Assembly: GCF_016056305.1 (NCBI RefSeq)
Contig: NZ_JAECZC010000007.1
Span: forward strand, 255,303 to 315,377
DNA: 60,075 nucleotides
DNA from: Amazonocrinis nigriterrae CENA67
GTDB taxonomy: Bacteria > Cyanobacteriota > Cyanobacteriia > Cyanobacteriales > Nostocaceae
Direction: 5' to 3'
The position numbers and the translations under genes are program-made. Below the pieces are notes generated by a model. It saw nothing but the letters and a program-made list of their open reading frames with translations. It was not told where the DNA came from and ran no database searches. Of this stretch, positions 1 through 8,158 are shown piece by piece (position 1 is the stretch's first letter; each line of letters opens with the position of its first letter).

Positions 1-499
1 CGTTTTGGACTGCATACACTGCTCGGACGCTTGATTAGTGCCTGTGGAGTCAAACCCATAGGAGCATGGCAGTGGTTATTCAAAGCCTTTTGGCTCTCTG
101 GTGCGGTTGAACCTGCAACAGGAGAATCCTTTTTTTTACAGTTTTCTCATGTTGATAGCATTGGGTATCAACAGTTTTTAAATGAATTTTCTCAAGCATA
201 TCCAGATAGTCTCAACATTCTTCAAGTTGATCAAGGGCGCTTTCATACAAGTAAGCATCTGATTTTGCCTGAGAATGTGATGAGAGTTGTTTCAACCACC
301 TTAGTGTCCATAACTCAATCCCATTGAGCGGCTATGGGCACATCTAAAAGCTGATCTCAAATGGGCTTGTTTCCACACACTCGATCAACTGCAAGCTAAA
401 GTCGATCAACTCTTAGCTGAGTTAACACCAAAAGTGATCATGTCCATTACGGGGTATTCCTTCATTCTCGATGCCCTATTTGCCCTAAACACCGTTTAA
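1..499 (+). pseudogene. IS630-family transposase remnant (5' end outside window)
   Basis: The frame is open from base 1 and encodes the DDE catalytic part of an IS630-type transposase. It has the run GAVEPATGESFF, then a second-Asp block (LQVDQGRFH). Near base 283 the reading shifts by one. The third catalytic block, LNPIERLW, and the C-terminal tail are in the +1 frame ending at TAA 497-499, with two further in-frame stops at 302 (TAG) and 311 (TAA). The gene is therefore dead: a frameshift plus two nonsense codons. The start lies outside the window. No clear terminal inverted repeat was found between 500 and 647, which otherwise holds nothing recognisable. Family assignment rests on remembered IS630 motif spacing and is firm; the exact IS name is not known. 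Confidence 0.85.
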
Positions 500-647
500 A
501 TTGGTATGACCACGGCTGTACCTCCGGCTTTTTTTAAGGGAACTCCAAGAAATAAATTATCCAATTCGGCTTACGTTGCTTATGCTGAAAAGAATTAGAC
601 TAATTTCCAAAGCAAAACTTGTCTAAACTTTTGTGACGACAACTGTC

Positions 648-2966
648 TTACGAATTACGAATTACTATGTTTTTTGCCTTTAAAGCCTCCAAGACTGATT
701 GAGCTACTTTAGACCCTTGGCGATAAAATACAGGAGGTTGTCCTAGTGGAGCGGGTACTGTTTGTTTTATACCTGTTGTCACATTGCCGTAGGTATTACC
801 ACTCCATAAGTGAACCCACTCGCCAGCTGGAAAATAGACGTTGGCGGTCTTTTTACCTGGCTTCAACACTGGTGCTACTAAGAACTCACTACCCAAGAGA
901 AATTGCTCTTCAAGTTTGTAAACATTGGGGTCGTCAGGGTAATGGAGAATCAAATGCCGAATGATAGGATATCCTTTTGTTGCAGCTTCTATCATCAATT
1001 GCTGGCGATATCCAGCCAGGGCTGCATAGACTTTCGCCCAATAACTGAAAGTTTTCAGACTATCTTCATCTGTATAAAATTGAACGTTTTTATCAGGCTG
1101 ATTGCCTTCGTGGGTGCGGAATACTGGCGTGAAAGCGTTCAATTCCATCCAGCGATAGAGTAGTTCGCGCGATCGCCTAAATCCGATACCGATGGCTTCT
1201 AGAATTGGGTTAGCAATACTTGTATACCCACCAATGTCACTGTGGTTGATGCTGAACCCAGACAAACCACCACTAATGGCACCTTTGACAGCACTCACTA
1301 TGCCATCATTGATACCCCAAGTCGTGTTTTGATCTCCTAACCACATACATGTGCTGTGAGATGGAGTTTGCCAAAATCCGGCTCGATTGAAGAACCAAGC
1401 GTCGCCTTCTTTCCCAGCCTCTTGAATAGCTTCGCGGTTCAGTGCTACCCAATCAACAGGATATTGGTTGTGATAAACTAACCCAGATTCATCACCAGCA
1501 TAGACTCCTTCAAAAGGTGCTGCTTCTGCAAAGTCAGCCATCCAGAATTTTGCACCTTGGCCTAGCACTTCTTCCTTAAGAACATTTTTGAACCATTTGC
1601 GGGCATCTGGGTTAGTCAAATCGAGCAAAGCCGCTGAGAAATCAGTACTTTCGATGAGGTATGGTTCGGCTTGATTTTTTTTGACTACAAAGCCTTGTTG
1701 TAAGGCTTCTGTATAGAGATTACGCTGTTGTGGGTTTGACTTGAGTGGGCGATCAACTAGAAAGGGATTGACATATACCCCAACTGCAATTTTTGCCTCT
1801 GCCAAGTCGCTGACCAACTGTTGCCAACCTGGATAGGCGGTTTCATCAAGTTGCCAGTTCCACCATAACTGTTTTCCTGCGATCGTGCGGCGTTGACCGA
1901 CCCAATCCTGAAGCCAGAATCCGGCTATGGGGGTATCAAGTTCACGCAACTTTGACCAAACCTGCCGAACTAAGGCTGTACCGCCTTGCATACCCACGAT
2001 CGCACCTTGATGCAGCCAATGGGGAAGCGGCGGCATTCTTCCCACATAGTTGGTATAAAGTTCAATAATATCGAGAGGTGTCTCACCACAAAAAATTCGC
2101 CCCTGCATACAACTTGATGAAACTCGTATAGTTGCAATCTGGGGATCGCGTAAGTTGAAAATTGAAGGTTCAGTGTTAGTGAGAAATATTGCTCGTCCCT
2201 TATTAGTGAAAAAATAGGGGACAGGAGCATAACTTGAAAATCTATTACCAGCTACACCCAGCAAATTGAGAGTTCGCGGCCCGCGATCGCCACGACCAAT
2301 TCCCCCTTCCTCACAAACGATTGGTATCCATTGTCCTTTACAATCGATGTCAGAAAATTGCTCTCCAAAACCATAAAAATGTTCGTCTGGAGAGGTTGTA
2401 AATTGCAACTGTGTTTCATTGACATTCCCATCAATAATTTGCAGTTGAAAATCGAGTTCTTTTGACCCTACAGTTCGCAATTTCAAAACATATTGGGGTT
2501 GGTCACTGGAACTTTGGCGACCTACAAGACGGCCATAAATTTCTAAGGTATCGTTTTCTTGCTTGATGCCCTCAACAATTTGATCAGAAAAATTTGCATG
2601 TTTTTGTTCGTCAATTTCGATAGAACCTCGTTCTTCAATAATAGTGAGACGAACATCGCCTCCACTGACAAAACTACAACCGGGAGATGTTTGCCAGATA
2701 ATTTTTGTTGAATTACTTTGATGAATAATCTGCAAACTCGGCTGTTTTGTGTCGCTACCTTGCCAATCAATCGTAAATTCTCCCAATTTAAAACTTTGAC
2801 TGGGTACAGAAGTGGAAATTTTCCCAACTGGAATCAACTTCCAACTGCTGAGCTTTTTGAATGGTTCAGTCAGGAGTCTCAAAAGCCGTTTTAGTACCCA
2901 ACCGTTACAAGCAATGGTGTACTGTGGGTACGTCACTGGGTACGAAGATTGCCAAGGAGCTTTCAT
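648..2966 (-). CDS. Glycoside hydrolase family 31, YihQ/alpha-glucosidase type
   Basis: A 772-residue GH31 glycosidase that hydrolyses terminal alpha-linked hexosides. The N-terminal beta-sandwich is followed by a (beta/alpha)8 barrel. The GFWLQDWVGQR block, the nucleophile block WMADFAEA and the acid/base region GDQNTTW followed by HSDIGGYTS are all visible. These blocks resemble the YihQ branch of GH31, which includes sulfoquinovosidases acting on sulfolipid headgroups, a substrate plentiful in thylakoids. However, in GKQLWWNW a Gln stands where, from memory, YihQ has a sulfonate-binding Arg, so an ordinary alpha-glucosidase is equally possible. No signal peptide is evident, so it is probably cytoplasmic. 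The first 40 residues look poorly conserved and the true start may be further in. It stands alone, convergent with the transposase remnant. Confidence 0.85.
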   Translation of the reverse strand: MKAPWQSSYPVTYPQYTIACNGWVLKRLLRLLTEPFKKLSSWKLIPVGKISTSVPSQSFKLGEFTIDWQGSDTKQPSLQIIHQSNSTKIIWQTSPGCSFVSGGDVRLTIIEERGSIEIDEQKHANFSDQIVEGIKQENDTLEIYGRLVGRQSSSDQPQYVLKLRTVGSKELDFQLQIIDGNVNETQLQFTTSPDEHFYGFGEQFSDIDCKGQWIPIVCEEGGIGRGDRGPRTLNLLGVAGNRFSSYAPVPYFFTNKGRAIFLTNTEPSIFNLRDPQIATIRVSSSCMQGRIFCGETPLDIIELYTNYVGRMPPLPHWLHQGAIVGMQGGTALVRQVWSKLRELDTPIAGFWLQDWVGQRRTIAGKQLWWNWQLDETAYPGWQQLVSDLAEAKIAVGVYVNPFLVDRPLKSNPQQRNLYTEALQQGFVVKKNQAEPYLIESTDFSAALLDLTNPDARKWFKNVLKEEVLGQGAKFWMADFAEAAPFEGVYAGDESGLVYHNQYPVDWVALNREAIQEAGKEGDAWFFNRAGFWQTPSHSTCMWLGDQNTTWGINDGIVSAVKGAISGGLSGFSINHSDIGGYTSIANPILEAIGIGFRRSRELLYRWMELNAFTPVFRTHEGNQPDKNVQFYTDEDSLKTFSYWAKVYAALAGYRQQLMIEAATKGYPIIRHLILHYPDDPNVYKLEEQFLLGSEFLVAPVLKPGKKTANVYFPAGEWVHLWSGNTYGNVTTGIKQTVPAPLGQPPVFYRQGSKVAQSVLEALKAKNIVIRNS

Positions 2967-3061
2967 CAGTTTTGGAAATTAAAACTAGATTTTATTTGAT
3001 TTAAGCAACTTAGGCAAACCAATGTATCGTATGTTTAATAATTCGATGCAAATATAAAAAG

Positions 3062-3175
3062 GGTATGGGGAATGGGGAATTGGGAATGGGGCGTTGGTTA
3101 TTCTCCCTCATCCCCCTCATCTCCCTCATCCTCCTCATTTCCCCATCCCCTCATCCCCCCACTCCCCTGCACTAG
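3062..3175. repeat. G-rich then C-rich low-complexity tract
   Basis: A run of GGGGAAT/GGGAATT units on the plus strand (about 3062-3093) is followed by a long CCCTCATCCCC-type tract (about 3102-3171). The two halves are roughly complementary and could fold into an imperfect hairpin. The G-rich part has several runs of three or four G. It sits between the start of the GH31 gene and the end of the haloperoxidase gene. Similar tracts lie at 9841-10015. Such tracts are common between genes in heterocystous cyanobacteria. Confidence 0.6.
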
Positions 3176-3184
3176 TTACCAAAC

Positions 3185-5014
3185 TTACACCGTAATTTTC
3201 GTACCATCAAATTTAGTGAAGGTGAAGCCGTTGAAGTCTTCATTAAACGTCAGTCTTTCATCTTTGAGGATGCTAATGGCAACTTCTTCGCCTAGAGCTA
3301 ATGCAGCCGAACCATCGGTGCGCCAATGGATGCCGCCGTTTCCACGACCGATAGCATAGTTAGTAGCCAGCTTGTTTAATTCGCCGCCTACTGTTAGTGA
3401 TGGGCCACTGTAAGGAATTAGCTTTGTAGGGTCATTAGGATCAGGTACTACCGGATTGGGAATTACGAAGTCTTCGTCAAAGAAGGCTTTTAACAATGTA
3501 ACATTGACACCGGCAGTAGCAGCAGCACCACCAGTGTAGGAGGAGTGTGTCGGTGCGCCTTCTGGGTAGGCTTGGGGTAATAAATAAGTACCAAAGGTAC
3601 TAAAGGTATCAGCTAAGGCTTTGGAATTCAAGAGTTCGGAATTAATCGGATATTTAGTATTATTCACTAGGTTGTTGTAAACTAGTCCACCATATGCTTC
3701 TGGGCGGAGAATGCGATGCACATAATACTTCTGCCAGTATGAAGCTCTGATGGCACGCGAAGTAGCCAGGTTTAGCAAGCCTTGTAAATATCCTAATGCA
3801 AATGTTGCATTAGACCCAGTTTGAGTCTTGGAGTTGACATAGGGATTGCCTGGATTTAAAGGTACACCAATGCTATTGAGAATGAAAGAGGCTCCGAGAT
3901 AGGTAGGGCCACCTATATGGGCGTACTCGCCTAAGTCACGAACTGTAACTATGTAACGGTTCGTAGGGTCATAGTTAATGGACTTGCCGGAACTGCCTCC
4001 ATTTTGGACAGTCAACCATTCATCAAAATTCGTAAGAAAGTCTTTGCCAGCAACAGCAGTACGAATCAGTGCGGAAACAGACTGAGTTCCCCAAGCAATA
4101 TTTTGTAGCAGCAATTGTGAGATATAAGGGCCGTCTAGCACCCCTGGCGGAATCACATGTTTTGCTGTTTTACCTGAACGGTCGGACTCATCAAGGTAAG
4201 TGACGCTACCGCGAAACAAGGTTTGAGGGGTGACAAGGCCATTTTGTTTTGGCCCATAGAATGCCGAAAGTTTGTTGAGGTCTTCAACAGCTGCTAGAAC
4301 TTTCGCATTAGCGGTATTATCCTCAAACTCAGAATAAGCCACGTCACGTAGTAAGGCTTGCCAATAGAGTTCCACTGCTTCAGCGGCTCGTTCTGCACTG
4401 GCTAAAGCTGGTGGTGGGGGAACTGCTATCTGTGCAGCATTGATTCCTTCTAAACTAATTGCCAAAGGCCCTTGAGGATTAACCAGTTTTCTCGTACCAC
4501 CCAAGATGATTTTTTCAAAATCATTCGGGTTTTGGCTTGTCAGTGCTTTGGTCAAAGAGTCGTAAGCTTCTAGGTTAACTTCGCCGCGCTGGTCGTGAGG
4601 AAGCCCCCTACTATCACTGCCAATTTTGTTAGAATACCGTTCCTCATCACCGTTTGTCGGATGGGGTGGAATAGGAATACTCTGTTGGCGTCTGGCTGCC
4701 TCAACACGTACTCGATAGGCTTTATCAACAAATCTGTCATAGTTGAAGCGAATCTTTTTCGAGAACCGTCCTGGAATGTCCTTGGCTTGGACAATATCCC
4801 CTCCCTTGTTATGAGACACAGGTGAACCCAAAACTCCTGCAACAACGCTAGCAGCAGTAAATAAACCAGCGCGACCTAGAAATAAGCGTCTGCTGCTGCC
4901 ACTACCAAAAAAGCGTTTACTACCTAAACTATTGACAGTAGTTCGCTTTTGTTTGGCTGTTTTACCTGGCTCATGCTTTTCGGAAGTTTGATCGGAACTG
5001 GGATCTGCTTGCAT
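3185..5014 (-). CDS. Vanadium-dependent haloperoxidase-like (PAP2 superfamily), Tat-exported
   Basis: A 609-residue protein of the vanadate haloperoxidase / type 2 phosphatidic acid phosphatase superfamily. The C-terminal half carries the oxyanion-binding blocks: PTHSSYTGG near residue 488 corresponds to the PSGH loop, and R-x5-H-x3-D in GRGNGGIHWRTD near 555 to the last block with the vanadate-coordinating His. The N-terminus has a polar stretch, then a twin-arginine signal (SRRLFLGRAG) and a hydrophobic segment, so a folded, cofactor-loaded protein is expected to cross the membrane. I chose ATG 5014 (MQADPSS) over an upstream ATG at 5047 because GGAG lies eight bases before it. Halogenating activity and halide preference cannot be read from sequence; a phosphatase or a silent relative is possible. 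It is single and not linked to the NRPS locus. Confidence 0.82.
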   Translation of the reverse strand: MQADPSSDQTSEKHEPGKTAKQKRTTVNSLGSKRFFGSGSSRRLFLGRAGLFTAASVVAGVLGSPVSHNKGGDIVQAKDIPGRFSKKIRFNYDRFVDKAYRVRVEAARRQQSIPIPPHPTNGDEERYSNKIGSDSRGLPHDQRGEVNLEAYDSLTKALTSQNPNDFEKIILGGTRKLVNPQGPLAISLEGINAAQIAVPPPPALASAERAAEAVELYWQALLRDVAYSEFEDNTANAKVLAAVEDLNKLSAFYGPKQNGLVTPQTLFRGSVTYLDESDRSGKTAKHVIPPGVLDGPYISQLLLQNIAWGTQSVSALIRTAVAGKDFLTNFDEWLTVQNGGSSGKSINYDPTNRYIVTVRDLGEYAHIGGPTYLGASFILNSIGVPLNPGNPYVNSKTQTGSNATFALGYLQGLLNLATSRAIRASYWQKYYVHRILRPEAYGGLVYNNLVNNTKYPINSELLNSKALADTFSTFGTYLLPQAYPEGAPTHSSYTGGAAATAGVNVTLLKAFFDEDFVIPNPVVPDPNDPTKLIPYSGPSLTVGGELNKLATNYAIGRGNGGIHWRTDGSAALALGEEVAISILKDERLTFNEDFNGFTFTKFDGTKITV

Positions 5015-5053
5015 TAGATGTTCTCCAGTGAACAAAAAACAATACAAAAATCC

Positions 5054-5166
5054 GGCGTTGCTGAATAGAAGTATGAAATGAATAAATGCAGTAAATTAAA
5101 ACTCTCACTCTCTGCGCCTCTGCGCCTCTGCGTGAGGTAAAATTCATACCCAGATTCAGCAACGCC
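5054..5166. mobile_element. 113-bp MITE with terminal inverted repeats and target duplication
   Basis: The ends are perfect 13-bp inverted repeats, GGCGTTGCTGAAT at 5054-5066 and its complement at 5154-5166. A nested second pair, GTATGAA/TTCATAC, lies at 5071-5077 and 5143-5149. Directly outside lie identical direct repeats AAAAATCC (5046-5053 and 5167-5174), as expected of an 8-bp target duplication. The centre holds the dispersed tctctgcgcctctgcg motif and no reading frame. It is therefore a non-autonomous element that would need a transposase encoded elsewhere. It lies just upstream of the haloperoxidase start. Confidence 0.8.
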
Positions 5167-5174
5167 AAAAATCC

Positions 5175-6085
5175 AGTCATGAGTAAATGAGTAGCTTAAA
5201 GCGAAAAAGACTTTGAGCCAAACATATTTGGTATACCCATTACCAGAAAAAAGGCTAATCTATATGGCTGTGATGCTTTTCGTCGTTTTGATTGGTCTGA
5301 TTGCACATTGCTGTGGCTAAAGCATCGCAGACTTGGCTAGCAAATTGCAATTGCTATCCTCAAATTCTGAAAATGTCATAGCAGACTACACGAGCAAGGG
5401 CAGTTTACATGAATTCACCAAACCAAGTTATTACAGCGATCGCACAGCTTGAATCACCTCTTTATCAAAATACTACGGTTAGTTTATCGATTTACTGTAA
5501 TTTACAGCCTTAGTCAGACTTTCGCATAAACAGCCATGAAAATCAAGAGGTTGCCAACAATTTATACCGTTTTACTTTGATGTTGATACAAATAGGCGCA
5601 GGGGTGCAGAAGAGCAAGAAAGCAGGGGAGGAAGAATCTAATAATGATTTTCATATCTTGCACTCTTGCATTGGAAGTCGCAGCTACATAGACAAAACCC
5701 GCCTGCCCGGGTTAAAAACCTTGATTTTTGGACTATTGACTCTTGAATGCCAGTTCGTTCAAGTCGAGAAACCATGCGCGGCAATCGCTCATAGGAGAGA
5801 CCCCCAAGACAGCGTTAGCGACGCTCCAGCTGCGCTAACACCACACTACTGGCTCGGCTCCTTTTGACAACCCACACCAAAAAAATATGACACTTGCGTA
5901 AGCCCTAACTAATTTTTAGCTAACAGTCATCAGTTAACACAATCATATCTGTAAGTTAAATGTGTTGCAGGTTAGTGATTCATCCTTGAGATTATCAATA
6001 ATTAGTTCTGGAGATAGGTTAAAGTTCAATGTTGTAATTGCTAATGTGTATTTGTCCTTAAAAAGTGTTTAGCGAATTAAAAGAT
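5175..6085. other. Long intergenic region without a convincing gene
   Basis: About 0.9 kb. It holds a possible 18-codon hydrophobic mini-frame at 5264-5320, a HIP1 site near 5438, and a patch at 5790-5850 built of common cyanobacterial repeat words (GCGTTAGCG, GCGCTAAC). A 96-codon frame across 5577-5867 runs through that repeat patch and matches nothing I recognise. The last 200 bases are AT-rich and probably hold the promoter of the small membrane protein that follows. Confidence 0.5.
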
Positions 6086-6358
6086 ATGAACCTTCTTGCT
6101 TGGATTGTATTAGGTCTAGTTGCTGGTGCTATTGCGAAAGCTATCTACCCAGGTCATCAAGGCGGCGGAATTTTAGGAACAATTTTGTTAGGAATTATTG
6201 GTGCTTTTGTTGGCGGTAGTTTGGGTGTCTTCTTCAGTACAGGACGTTTTGCTCTAGCGGCTTCAACTCTCAGTCTCACGGGTATTTTAGTAGCAGTTCT
6301 GGGTGCAATAATTGCCATTTTCTTGTGGAATGCGTTAAGCCGCCGCAGCGCCCTGTAA
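6086..6358 (+). CDS. GlsB/YeaQ/YmgE-family small membrane protein
   Basis: A 90-residue, very hydrophobic protein with three membrane segments and Gly-rich turns (GHQGGGILGTILLGIIGAF), the pattern of the transglycosylase-associated / GlsB-YeaQ-YmgE family. Members are small inner-membrane proteins often induced by stress; their molecular role is not settled. I chose ATG 6086, which gives MNLLAWIVLGL, the usual family N-terminus. An upstream GTG at 6065 would add seven polar residues. It stands alone. A hairpin with an 8-bp stem lies 193 bases downstream. Confidence 0.85.
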   Translation: MNLLAWIVLGLVAGAIAKAIYPGHQGGGILGTILLGIIGAFVGGSLGVFFSTGRFALAASTLSLTGILVAVLGAIIAIFLWNALSRRSAL

Positions 6359-6551
6359 TATAGTGTCCGGTGCAAAACTTATTATTCAGACTGCAAACAA
6401 GCAGGGCAGAGATTTTTAAACTTTCTGTACGTACACACCGAATAATAAGTTAATAAGCAAACATAGTTTCAAAACTTATATTTGACTCACTTATTAGTAA
6501 AACTCAGGGAATTATTTCCACTATATTTTCTCCCTGAATTTATATAAAAGC

Positions 6552-6583
6552 ATAGCGCCTGCCTGTATTGAGGTTGGCGCTAT
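6552..6583 (+). terminator. Hairpin, possible weak terminator
   Basis: Perfect 8-bp stem ATAGCGCC/GGCGCTAT with a 16-base loop, followed by an AT-rich stretch (TAAATATAAAATAG) but no solid T-run. It lies about 190 bases after the small membrane protein, so it could end that transcript. A dispersed repeat fragment is an alternative. Confidence 0.35.
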
Positions 6584-6661
6584 TAAATATAAAATAGAAG
6601 CTTAAAGCTAGTTTGTGAGAGGATTTCATAGGTTAATATTTTACATTCTAACTTCAAAATA

Positions 6662-6723
6662 CTTTGTGTCTTAGTGTCTTCGTGGTTTAATATTTTTTAC
6701 CACGGAGGCACAAAGACACAAAG
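6662..6723. repeat. Long hairpin between convergent genes
   Basis: Two 25-base arms (6662-6686 and 6699-6723) pair with only three mismatches around a 12-base loop. The core word CTTTGTGTCTTAGTGTCTTC is a dispersed intergenic repeat in this kind of genome. The hairpin lies 24 bases beyond the fibrillin stop codon and follows the small membrane protein on the other strand, so it could also act as a two-way transcription end. No gene lies in 6359-6747. Confidence 0.65.
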
Positions 6724-6747
6724 AGTTATGAGTCCTTTTATTTTAAT

Positions 6748-7401
6748 TCAAGTCGAGGAGGTGAAATTGGGTAAATCATCAGATTTATTGAGAATGAATA
6801 AACTACCATCTCCTCCACGTCCAATTCTGAAAGTTTCATCTAAGTAAGTAATGTCAAGGGTGGCTGTTCTGCCTTGAGGATTATTAGCATTTTTCACCTT
6901 AAATGGGTTGAGTTGATGGGTATTAATACCAAGAATCTTCTCAATTGATAGATAACGTTTATCAAAATAAACGTTGATGCGTTTATTGGCTGGAGGCTCT
7001 AAATCTTCTTTGGCAGGCTCAAAGCTAGCTGTTACTTTGACATATCCTGATATTAGCCCTAAAGAATGTTTAACTTGAGCTAGATTGAAAAACAATTTAT
7101 TTGCAACATCAATCACTTGATAAACCTTACCTACCTTTAATCCCAATGGTAGGGAAGCTAAGGAACGGATTTCTCTAGCAGTGGAGTATTGTAGTTGCCA
7201 AGCTCCTTGTAGCAAAGAAGTAGCATATAAAAGAGGATGGGGATTGGGATTGATGGTTTCTAGTTCTGTTGTCAATTGTTCAATTTCTGCGGCGGTAGTT
7301 TTATCTAGCTTTAAATTGGTGACAGGAGAGCGATCGCTGTCGGTTTGGATCTCTACCAGCCTCGCTTGTAATTTTTCCTTCAATAAGAGTTGATTATTCA
7401 A
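6748..7401 (-). CDS. PAP/fibrillin family protein
   Basis: A 217-residue plastid-lipid-associated-protein (PAP/fibrillin) homologue. Family hallmarks seen are the early LLQGAWQLQYSTAREIRSL block near residue 62, a central beta-rich lipocalin-like stretch, and the C-terminal signature DETFRIGRGGDGSLFIL near residue 190. In plants these proteins coat plastoglobules and bind lipophilic compounds; cyanobacterial versions are associated with thylakoid protection under light stress. No signal peptide, so cytosolic or thylakoid-bound. It is monocistronic, with the long hairpin 6662-6723 just after its stop. Length is normal for the family. Confidence 0.88.
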   Translation of the reverse strand: MNNQLLLKEKLQARLVEIQTDSDRSPVTNLKLDKTTAAEIEQLTTELETINPNPHPLLYATSLLQGAWQLQYSTAREIRSLASLPLGLKVGKVYQVIDVANKLFFNLAQVKHSLGLISGYVKVTASFEPAKEDLEPPANKRINVYFDKRYLSIEKILGINTHQLNPFKVKNANNPQGRTATLDITYLDETFRIGRGGDGSLFILNKSDDLPNFTSST

Positions 7402-7582
7402 GGGTTGAATAGTTTCCTTTACATAGGGTATATCTTTTATTAAGCCTTATCTAGTTCCAGATGGGGTTAATTTAACAATTAAAAATTAACAATCAATTTT
7501 CTTGGTTCCTGCTTCCTAACTCCTGAATTCTGGTATATTTGACATTTGTAAAGTTTTTCTCAAAAGGTTAAAGTTGTTAACT

Positions 7583-8128
7583 ATGCTTGTTGAAGTCACT
7601 ACTTGGTATTTAGAAATGCTAGATCCCAAACAGTTACATCCAGTTACTTTCAGTGACTTCAATTTGAGAATTGAGCAAGCAGAAATTCCTTCACCCGAAT
7701 TCAGTCGCTTTCTCTACAGCAGTGTAGGAGGTAACTGGTATTGGATTGATCGCCTCAAATGGAATTACGAACGTTGGTTTGCTTACCTCAATCGTCCAGA
7801 GTTAGAAACTTGGGTTGCTTATATTTCAGGTACACCAGCAGGATACATCGAACTTGAGAGTCAACCAGGAAATAATGTAGAAATTGTTTACTTTGGTATT
7901 TTACAACAGTTTACTGGACAAGGATTAGGAGGGCATTTACTCAGCCAAGGAGTACAACGAGCATGGGAAATTGGCGCACAACGAGTTTGGGTGCATACTT
8001 GCAGTTTGGATAGTGTTTATGCATTACCAAACTACCAAGCACGAGGTTTTCAAATTTACAAGCAAGAAGTACACACTCAAAAATTGCCTGATAAACCTAT
8101 TGGCCCTTGGTTAGGTGCTTATGATTAA
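7583..8128 (+). CDS. GNAT-family N-acetyltransferase
   Basis: A 181-residue GCN5-related acetyltransferase. The acetyl-CoA loop is the QFTGQGLGGHLL stretch near residue 115 (motif A, Q/R-x-x-G-x-G). It is preceded by the beta-strand IVYFGIL and followed by the alpha-helix/strand AWEIGAQRVWVHT and the C-terminal NYQARGFQIY block typical of motif B. The substrate (an amine on a small molecule or protein) cannot be told. I chose ATG 7583; a TTG three codons upstream is less likely. The stop is only 30 bases from the convergent stop of the beta-lactamase-like gene, with a HIP1 site in between. Confidence 0.85.
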   Translation: MLVEVTTWYLEMLDPKQLHPVTFSDFNLRIEQAEIPSPEFSRFLYSSVGGNWYWIDRLKWNYERWFAYLNRPELETWVAYISGTPAGYIELESQPGNNVEIVYFGILQQFTGQGLGGHLLSQGVQRAWEIGAQRVWVHTCSLDSVYALPNYQARGFQIYKQEVHTQKLPDKPIGPWLGAYD

Positions 8129-8158
8129 TGATCATTGAGGTGATTGTGCGATCGCTTG

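Noticed and set aside
3072-3359. 95-codon plus-strand frame
   Set aside because: Starts in a low-complexity tract and continues antisense to the haloperoxidase gene.
5577-5867. 96-codon open frame on the plus strand
   Set aside because: Passes through dispersed repeat words, has no recognisable domain, starts after no ribosome site and shows no bias like neighbouring genes.
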